From positions 14,880,438 through 14,944,437 of the forward strand of contig CM069598.1 in assembly GCA_035771175.1 (NCBI GenBank): 64,000 nucleotides of DNA. The letters are read 5' to 3'. Origin of the DNA: Paratinospora sagittata. Lineage: Eukaryota; Streptophyta; Magnoliopsida; Ranunculales; Menispermaceae. The translations under genes and the position numbers were made by a program. The stretch's first letter is position 1, and each line of letters begins with the position of its first letter. The notes beneath the pieces were generated by a model that did not search any database, had not been told where the DNA came from, and saw only the letters and a program-made list of their open reading frames with translations. Below, piece by piece: positions 55,330 to 64,000 of this stretch.

Positions 55330-58300
55330 TGTTTTCTTTAGCGAAAAAAAAACTATTTTGTTCCGAAATTAAATTTAGATAGCAGCTAAATAGACTAGGG
55401 GAGGACCGCCCGGTTAGGGTCGGGTTTTGCCCTAACTCTATCCATGTCACTCAAAAACAGGTGAGCACGGTCCGGTTAGGGTCGGTTTGGCCCCAACTCT
55501 ACCCGACATCACTAAAAGGAGGGTGCCCACCTGATATCCTAATATACATACATTTTTTTCACCCAAACCAAAAATTAAAAAATTTCTAAACTACCATTTC
55601 CCTAATCTACCCCACCCTTCGTTGTTCTTCTTCTTCTCTTCCATTTTTTCTTCTTAAAAACTCTTCTAAAATGCTATATTCTAATTTTAAAGTCCACCAT
55701 TTTCATCTTCTTATTTTAGTTGAAAAAATATTAGAGCTAAAAAAATATCGTTTGGACTCAATTTAGAGCAAATTGCAAATTTTTTTAACATTTGATTATT
55801 TAAATCGGTAAAAAATATATGTTTTAATAATATATATTTTTTGAGTCTATTCACTTTTATTCATGAAATAGAATATTTATGGATATTTTTTAATATGTTT
55901 TGTGCAAAAAATAGATAAGAATGAAGCTCGTCCTTAGAGTCGGCCACGCAGGGCCTACCCTTACAAAAGGGTTGGACAATATTTCCCTTTTTTTATTATT
56001 ATCACATATCACATATTATATTGCATTAAAATGTATTTCGTGATAATTTTGACATATTTTCACCTATTTCAGGCTAAGTTGGGCGGAGGGGCACCGTTCT
56101 CCACTCATTACTCTCGTGGGGGTACGGGTGAGATATAACACTCTAACTCCCAAATGAGCTCAGACTAAGTGTAAACATGACAAAATTATCATAAAATACA
56201 TTCTAATGCAATATGGTATATGAAAATAAAAAAATAAAAAAAATAAGATGGTCGGTCGGACATGATCGACCCTTACAAAAGAGAGTCGGCCGCTATACAA
56301 AGGGTCGGCCGACCATGGCCGACCTCTTCATGGTGATTTTTTAGAAAAAATGTTATTTTAGTAATTTCAATTAAGAGTATTTAAAGAATTACATAAAATA
56401 GGTGGAGTGGGGTGTAGATAGTCTATTAATGGGATCTATCTAGCTACTCTCTAAATTTATTGGTAAAAATTTGATTTTTATGGCTAAATAATGTAATTAA
56501 TTTATGAAAAATGTTAATTTAATTACTAAAAAAAAAAAAATCAAGTGCACCACACATTTGAACATGCATGTGTTACACATCTTAAAGTGAGTAAGAAACA
56601 ATTTAATAAATATACATGTGTAGTTACACTTTTTATAATTAAATTAATATTTTTTTCTAGATTTTTTCTATTTAAATCTCTATTTATAAGTGGAAAGATG
56701 AATGCGCCGTATCCCTTGGAAAGATGATAAATTTTAAATGTGAGAAACTAATAGATTCATGTATTTCCCTTTTTTTTTGTGCCTTATGATTTTTTAAAAT
56801 CTCAGATAACTTAATGATATGTTCATTATAATTAGATATACATGCTTAAAATGTCATACAATATGCGAACTGAAATAATGTCTTAAAATTAAATAAGAAT
56901 TTAAGTGTTACATGAAGCAAGTTAAAATTTATTTTTTATAAGTATATTGTTTTATAAAAAAAAATAGAATTTATTTGCTTAAATGATCAACACATATAGA
57001 GATACAAATAAGCTATTTTATGAGAGAAACGTTTTATTAAAATCACATTAAAATAATTTGATGAAGGATAAGAGTCATGTGAAAAATCTTAATTAATATG
57101 ACATAAAGTTTAATAAGAGTTTGAAATATAGGAAACATATTCTATTATTATAAAATAAGATAAGGTGTTTTTCGTGCACAATTAAAAACTATTTATAATT
57201 TTATATTAAAAGCTTTTTCTTTTGTGTTTGATTTTGTATAAAATGGTAGATGAATTTGTATGAAGTGAATAAAAGAAAGTTGAAGTAGTTAAAATAATAA
57301 GTGAAATTACAAGGGAGAAAATAAATAATCATGAATATATGTTGGGTTTTGTTTTGTATCTCACCTTAACAACTTTGAGTTTTTCCTTTTTCTTCTCCTT
57401 TTAAAATGCTATTTTTTACTATTTTACTTTCAATGTGGAGCAAGAGTTATATAAATGTAAAATGTTTAATATATTATAGACAAGTTGTAAAACAACATTA
57501 AAATATATTATTTTGTTATCAAAATAATAAATTTTATACAAATTCTAAATCTTAAGTACTGTAAGTTTAAACATAAAGTCAAAATTTTTATTCTTGATCA
57601 ATAAAACATAACATCATAATAAAACACTAAAAGTAAAGTATGTTTTGTTTTGTTATCAAAATACATTTCGTTTTTTTAGGAGACTTTTGTTTTGTTTTGT
57701 TTTTAAAATATAATTTTGAGTTATTCCTATCTAATGCATTTTCTTTAGTTTGTTTCTAATTTTGTCTTTATTTTTAGAGTATGCTTTTGAATTATTTCTT
57801 TTATCTAGTGCATCTAATAACACTAAAAGAAAAAAAATTGTTTTCAAGAATAGTTAGAGAATTTGGTCAATACAAATATATAACTTTTAACAATGTTAAG
57901 CCGTAATTTTTTTTTTTATTATTTGATACTGATTTTCTACCAAAGTGGGTATGGCTATGTTATTTGTTTGATACACATGAGTTTCAAAAGTTAATAGAAT
58001 GCTAATACAAAAGTTTAGGAATTGATGTTGAGAATGATTCAACATAATTAAAGACTTTCTATACTTAACAAAATCAAAGAACATTCTTTTTTATCTCAAA
58101 GTTCTGTTTTATGTATTTCATAATAAAGCTTTTTGATCTTTTTTTTTTTTTTGTTAGAAAAGAACTGTGAATCATAATAAAACTTTATAAAACTTTTTTG
58201 CCCACCCCTTAATTGTGAAAATTAGGGTGAAAAAAAAAAAGGTTGAGAAAATCACTAATTTTTTCAAAAAAAATCTTTCTTCATCAAACTCAGTGCAAAT

Positions 58301-58600
58301 TATTATACATGCACGATTTCCAATTTTAAGTATATAAAAAACAAATCATTTTAAATGAGTAACATAACAAACCTTCCATTACAACAACACAATTCTAAAT
58401 GTCTTAATTCTTATACCATCAATTAACTTAATGAATTAAATGATCTACAATATAATATAAAAAGGATATTGGTTGCAGAAGAACCACTAGTTTATATATG
58501 GTTTGATCGTCTGTGTTTCTTTTCTTCATCTAAAACTTCCCACAAATGGACACTTCCCACAAATGGACGTATACAAGTAATAAAGAGATTAACTTGTATG
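55330..58600. other. AT-rich intergenic region with GC-rich repeat islands
   Basis: It holds a 62-bp direct repeat pair around CGGTTAGGGTCGG (55411 and 55473) and GTCGGCC-rich islands at 55930-55980 and 56245-56330, the latter including the palindrome GGTCGGCCGACC. The rest (56340-58600) is AT-rich and shows no gene. Confidence 0.65.
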
Positions 58601-58610
58601 ATTTGTAAAT

Positions 58611-61092
58611 CTAATAATTGTGTTTTGGATGCAAGTAGCTACAGTCCTTTGATTGAGGAAACACAACTACTTGGGCAATTTGAGATAATCTCCATGATAA
58701 AAAGATTTCCTGATTGTTTTTAACATTCTGCAAAATAATTTTTCGACGATCACTTCTTGGGGTGACGAGGGCTACAATTTCCAAGACTTCTGATTTCTCT
58801 AACAAGACCTTCACCAAATCAATTTCATATTTTTGAAGCTTGAAACCCTTTATCTTGATTGATTTGAGGTGACTGAATTTAATAATAGAATTCTCAAACA
58901 ACACCTTGTCATGCAGTTCCCAGTAATATCCATTCGGTTCAAAAGAAAATCCATCAAGCTGTAGAATTTCCATCAAGCAATTCAAGAATTAGATCCAAAA
59001 TTTTCTTTGATGATGATTATAATAATTGAGGTGAATGGATTTACAAGTACTTACATCAATGAAAAGTCTTTCAAGGAATGGACAATTTTGAAGAAACAAA
59101 ACAATGTCATAAGGGTTGCAAAAACTCATATTCTCCATTGACAACTGAAACTCCTTCAAGTTAAATAAATGTATTCTCGCTCTTCGAAGATCCTATATTA
59201 AACATTAAAATTAAGACATAAGATGACACTTGACAAATGTTGTAAATAAATACATTTGATGACGTTTAAGCAAAAACGTTGTAATTATGTCGTTTAAGCA
59301 AAAACGTTGTAATTAACTTCATATAAATTGTTACTATGACATTTTATAAAAAATGTCATGGTTAGCTTGTTTTACAATATTTAATTAGTGTCGCACGATA
59401 TTTATCTACTACGATATTTTTAAAATGTCATTGTAAGTAAACTTTGTTTTTGAAAGAAATTATTTTTCTAAACTTTATTCGTAGAGATGATAAAGGCTTT
59501 GAAGATTTATAGAGATATTGGGGCATGTTGAACATGTTCAAAAAACTTAAAAACTTTGTTAACTATTTTTGTAATATTTGAGATTTGAGATTAAGAATTT
59601 AGAATTTAAATAGTAATATATATTTTTGTTAACTTTTTGTAGATAATAGAATGTTATTATGAGTTTTATAATTTTTTGATAATTTCGTTTTGTATTCAGT
59701 AAATATAATTATAATTAATATAAGTAAGACATTTGAATATATGAAATCTAAATATATAAATATGACAATATTTTATTGCAGTAATTAAAAAAAATTAATG
59801 ACGTTTTTTCATTGTTTCAATAAATTATATGACAACGTTTTTTACTGTAATTAAATTTTTTGTTAATGACGTTTTTGAATTCTTTTTATATACAAAATGA
59901 CAACATTGTAAAAGTGTTGTTAAACGTTATTTAATGACATTTTTAATTGTTCTAATAAATTTTATGACAACGTTTTTTTAATTATTCTTGTATAATAAAT
60001 AATACTATAAAAGTGTCATTTGATGCCCTTTAATGACATTTTTTAATTAAACAGTTTTTTATACTTTTTTTATGGGAAATAATATCGTAGCTTCATATAT
60101 ATATATATATATATATACATACTTCATCCTCTACTACTACAATATTTGAAAATAAAAAGAAATTGGATGACAAGAAAGTTTACCTCAAGAAATGAACTGT
60201 TTAAGGTGAGAACCTTCACATGATTAAAATCCGACAAAAGATTCTCAAGATTTTGAAAACCTCTCATGGCGTTGAAACTAATCATCACATCATTTAGTTC
60301 TGGAAAAGCACCATTGATACTGAATTGATGAACACAACCACAAAATATAAAAGAGGTAAGAGTGGTTGATTCAACATCAAATAAGAGGAGGTGAGAGCAA
60401 TCAACCACCTTCAAAACCTTGAACTTGTTTTGATTTACAGCACAAATATTGAGTTTATAGAGACCAGTGCACTTCACCAACTCCAAATTCTCAAGGTTCA
60501 CACAGTCATTAAACATAATTCCTATCAATTTATCACTGAGATGTACTCGCTGAAGAACAACAATGGTTAAATTGCTTAAACCGATTGAACTCATAGGAGT
60601 TTCCCAAACGCATCGGAATAATTTCAAATTCGTCAAAGACTTACAATTCATAAGAAATTGAGGAAACTTGAATAGTTCTTTCCCTCTATAGAAGTCTAAA
60701 TCAATCACTTCAAGTTCTTTCATAAATACAGAACGGATCCATTTTTCAACTGTATGAAACATATGAGTAGGATCGAAGTAGAGTTTAAAACTATGTACCT
60801 TGGTGCCCAAATGAGATTTCAAGATCCGATCAACTATTAATATATATTGTTCACGAGTAAGACGCCTTCCGAAATCTCTATCGAAATCAAGGTTCCTATT
60901 GAATACCCAAGACCTCGTAAATCTTGTGTTAGTAGCTCCAATCTTGAATGTGAATTTCAATGGCAAGAACGAGAAGATGTTATCAAGAACATCATCACAA
61001 AGATTAAATACTTCCTTTTTGTTATTTCTCGAACCTTCGTCATTGTTTGATCTCTTGGTTTTCTTCCGTGCTGGTCGTTCTGGTTGCACCAT
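58611..61092 (-). pseudogene. F-box/LRR/FBD-type gene with a one-base deletion in exon 2
   Basis: Three exons: 61092-60184 (303 codons), 59192-59056 (137 nt) and 58958-58611 (348 nt with the stop). Exon 1 encodes a basic N-terminus and an F-box (about residues 27-70, VFNLCDDVLDNIFSFLPLKF), then leucine-rich repeats. Exon 2 starts LKEFQLSMENMSFCNPYDIV, but the LRR continuation FLQNCPFLERLFID is in the next frame; one T appears to be missing near 59100 in TTGTTTGTTT. Exon 3 is an FBD-like tail with YEIDLVKVLLEKSEVLE. As written, the spliced frame meets a stop early in exon 3. F-box proteins of this class are SCF ubiquitin-ligase substrate receptors. It is either a young pseudogene or a sequencing indel. 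Confidence 0.8.
59193..60183 (-). other. F-box gene intron 1 with repeated TGACGTTTTT-type motifs
   Basis: AT-rich intron between CTTGAG|GTAAAC and TATAG|GATC. AAAAACGTTGTAATTA (twice, near 59270 and 59300), ATGACATTTT, TGACGTTTTT and GACAACGTTTTTT recur in both orientations over 59225-60010, followed by a (TA)n run (60097-60116). It probably holds a small non-autonomous DNA element. Confidence 0.5.
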
Positions 61093-62950
61093 ATTCTTCC
61101 CAAAAGTTGTTAATCAAATTAACTAGATGAGCCCAATTAATATGACTTAACTTCTTTTCAAAAATGAGTTTATAGCTAGTGAGCAGCTTTTACAAGACGA
61201 AAGCTGCGGAGAGAGGGATTTTCACCCAGAATTCTGTTGAAGAAAATCCCGAAAACTTAAGTATGGATGGAGAGATTTGCAACTACCCTTTTTGTTGATA
61301 TCGATTTGATGTGCCGGGTTTGGTTGGTTGCACTGAAGGATTATCTGATCCGATGAACTGCACGTTAGCGCGTACTCTTCCTTTATCTATGAGGGAGACT
61401 CTATTCAGATCTATGTATCTCTCCTCCATCAAAGGGAGACTCCATATTTATAGTGTAAAAAAGAAACGAAAATCTTTGTTTTGGGTGAGTATTCATATGC
61501 GAAAGATTTTCTATCACGGTTTTCTAATAATGGGAATTTCATCTTAGATTTCTTTTCTTCTTTTAGAGATTGTAATTTATGACTTTACCATGAGCAATAA
61601 AGTCGATTCTGGACTCGTTGTGGCGCACAGCATCGCGTTAAAGAGTCCAGAGATTCTCATGCGTTTAGCAAATGCCGGGCTCGCTATGTTTGGCTCTTAC
61701 TAAAATTTTTGTGATTTGTATTGAAAATATAAATAAAGAAGAATTATATTTTGGTATGCTTTCTTATTAAGGAATGAGTAGAATTATAGCATTAACAAGT
61801 CAACAAGATTTTGGTATTAATTGTTAAAAAAAGAATGTAAATGATGTCAAGGAAATCTATTAGTTATATACTTTTTTTTTTTCATCATAAAATGGTCCAA
61901 AACATACACATTTATAGAATATCAATTGCAAAAAGAAATGGATCAAATAAAAGAAGAACTCAATTTAAAAATTTAAGAACATATATACATAGAAAAAAAA
62001 TAAAAAAAAATAATGAAATAACGAAAAAGACAATGCATTTTAAAAGAAAAATAAATGATATATAGAAAAAATAATAATTTTTAAAATAACATGAATGATA
62101 AACTATAACTTGTACAGTTAATTAATATATAAATTCAAATGAGAATTTAAATAGTATACAACAGTTTGCTTCTACTAAATTAGATGCTCTAAGAACTCAA
62201 TATTTATTTATTTTTGGGTTCCTATAGCACATAATTGGCACGATGAAATTTTTTTTTAATAAATCTAAAATATATACATAAGTTTTTATCAAAGATGCTA
62301 GGAGAGTAATTACGATAAACTTGAGAAATTGCTCTAAAGATCTTAAAATTTGGCTCGACATGGATTGACGAAGCCATGGGCAAGGTGAAAACAATTTCTA
62401 TAACCCAGAGCTCGAAAACTGGCTTTTACCATAAAGTTGTAAAAGTGATTCCATAAACGTAAGAAATTGCTATAAAATATTAGCTTGTAGAGGCTTTATT
62501 TTTTATTTTTTATTTTTATTTTTTTTTCATATTCTAGTGAGTTCTTTTAGGTTCTTGCACCGTGCCATGGCAAATCAAATAAGTATTTGTAATATGTTGA
62601 TCGGGTCTAGATCTCTATTAATATCGATATTGATTCTTAATGTGAGACTATTATTTCAGCTAACACATAACCAACAAATCTCCACCTAAGATCAAAATCC
62701 AATTTATCACCATGTCAGATTAATTGTCATCATCATCTTGAGAATGAGCAACTCGAAAAATTAACCATCTGCAACCATGAGTATATACGTGCATCATAGT
62801 CGAGCCATGGGCTTTCAAATCACTTGTTGTGCAAGCCATGATATTTATTAGTACCGATATAGTTTTCAATTAACCACATCGAGGCTTAGGTATGAAATTT
62901 TACTCTAAAAGCCTTAATACTAATAAGAGTAAGAACTCAACTTATATTCT

Positions 62951-63917
62951 TTGTAATGCACTTAAGAGTGACAATTTGGCCCATGATTCGTAAACTCAAC
63001 TTGCTCGGCTTGCTTGGACTAGCCCAAGCTCGGCTCAACTAATTTATGAGCCAATTCGACTCCATCTAATATTTTAATTGAGCAGAGCCTACCTATCAAA
63101 ACTAGACTTGACTCAAAAGCAGCTCGTAAGCTCGAAAGTTGACTTAATCCATAGGCCCAATTCAAAGGTCCATTTTATAATTTAAAATTTATTTATATGT
63201 TTTTAAAACTGGGTCAAAATGTACTTTTTTATTTAATTTATTAGAATGTATAAACATAAGGCCTTTTTGTCACACTCTGGGTTGCACAGCGTGCCCCCTA
63301 CCCAGGTGCGGGCGCACCCCCTCGGGGCGAACGCCTAGCCATTATGGATCCATAATATTGTCCTAACGCCATGTAGCAATCCAACCGCAGCTGGTCTACA
63401 TCGAAACGATTATTTGTCTCTACTATTTACTCATGAATAGTAAAAGGCCTCCCCCAGAATCGAACTCGAGACCTCCCTTAAGGAGTCTAATTTCGCATTC
63501 TGAGTAGCCACTGAACCATTGGCTCAGTGGTTACTCAGAATGCAAAATTAGACTCCTTAAGGGAGCAATATACTGTTATAATTTTTTTAACATTATATAT
63601 TATTCTTTTTCATTTATGATTTGTGTATTTTAATTTATTTAAAATATAAATTTCAAAGTACCAAAACATTTATTTTAATATGTTCAATCCAACCCACAAA
63701 TCGACCTAAGTTAGCTCGTAAGTTCGATTCGCAAGCTTGATCCACAAGCTCGACTCATATATTAATTGAATCATATTTAAGCCTTGATTTCAAATATAAG
63801 TTCAATTTAACTCGATCCACTAATAAAATAAAAATCAACTTCGACTCAGCTCATATATCCTTAAGCTCGATTAAGCCCAGTCAAACCAATCTAAATGAGC
63901 CAAATTACCACCCCTAA
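62951..63917. mobile_element. hAT-like non-autonomous element with imperfect terminal repeats (candidate)
   Basis: The left end AAGAGTGACAATTTGGCCCA (about 62963) pairs with the reverse complement of the right end, AGGGGTGGTAATTTGGCTCA (about 63916-63897). The interior is rich in AAGCTCG and ACTCGAC phrases and is interrupted by a SINE-like, hairpin-bearing block at about 63270-63570. Target duplications were not clear. Confidence 0.5.
63473..63565. repeat. Near-perfect 46-bp inverted repeat
   Basis: The arms 63473-63518 and 63520-63565 are reverse complements with three mismatches and a one-base centre. They begin and end with CTCCCTTAAGGAGTC and GACTCCTTAAGGGAG. It abuts a tRNA B-box-like sequence on the minus strand (CTCGAGTTCGATTCTGG, 63450-63466). 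Confidence 0.92.
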
Positions 63918-64000
63918 CTTGCTTATATTCAATGTGAAACTATTATTTTAATTCACACATACCCAACAATATTGGTGCACAACTTCATAAATCCTTTCCT

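Larger units (their letters stand above)
61093..64000. other. Upstream of the F-box gene and right-edge intergenic DNA
   Basis: No coding region supported. 61100-61600 is the probable promoter side of the F-box gene. AT-rich DNA follows to 62550, then repeat-derived DNA including AACAAATCTCCACC (62669, a phrase common at copia LTR ends). A degenerate pair of AATGTGA(G/A)ACTATTATTT phrases (62639 and 63931) and an hAT-like element with a hairpin (62951-63917) are also present. Confidence 0.55.

Noticed and set aside
54914..55372. Plus-strand open frame of 152 codons at the Sec61 alpha 5' end
   Set aside because: Low-complexity Lys/Arg-rich translation through a poly-A run, antisense to a probable 5' UTR exon; no family resemblance.

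Overview
This window is nuclear DNA of a flowering plant, most likely a eudicot. The coding regions are split by AT-rich GT-AG introns, the proteins are plant types, and the space between and inside genes is filled with plant transposable elements. A MULE carrying a Ulp1/DUF1985-type gene fits several eudicot families, including cucurbits. That family-level guess is weak.

Layout, left to right. (1) 1-24,258, minus strand: two head-to-tail paralogues of the external mitochondrial type II NAD(P)H dehydrogenase (NDB). The left copy has only its first two coding exons inside the window (4,567 to beyond position 1). The right copy is complete: 10 coding exons from 24,258 to 8,646, 576 aa, with an EF-hand and a C-terminal SRI. 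Its introns hold a LINE, a Ty3/gypsy integrase fragment, SINEs, and a 1.6 kb inverted repeat with a captured gene fragment. (2) About 24,632-33,857: a Mutator-like element with recognisable terminal inverted repeats and a decayed Ulp1/DUF1985-type gene. It is interrupted by a copia-like LTR, which is itself interrupted by a 2,851-bp solo LTR with a perfect GAAGA target duplication. A 124-bp tandem repeat array lies near its right end. (3) 37,130-40,850, plus strand: eRF1, the translation release factor, with its coding sequence in one exon, a 5' UTR intron, a telo-box, and a stop codon in a known readthrough context followed by a likely 3' UTR intron. (4) 47,250-43,527, minus: an hnRNP U-like SPRY plus P-loop protein in nine exons (731 aa). 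(5) 55,300-49,229, minus: Sec61 alpha, six coding exons (476 aa). (6) 61,092-58,611, minus: an F-box/LRR/FBD-type gene with an apparent one-base deletion in exon 2.

The intact genes are mostly housekeeping: respiration (NDB), termination (eRF1), RNA binding (hnRNP U-like) and the ER translocon (Sec61). They do not form a pathway. All exon boundaries were read by eye from GT-AG signals, reading-frame continuity and family similarity; no transcript data or database search was available.

The points most worth follow-up are the eRF1 stop-codon context with its 3' UTR intron, the three-level nested transposon with its hairpin-rich satellite, and the intronic inverted repeat that preserves an empty site for a SINE insertion.
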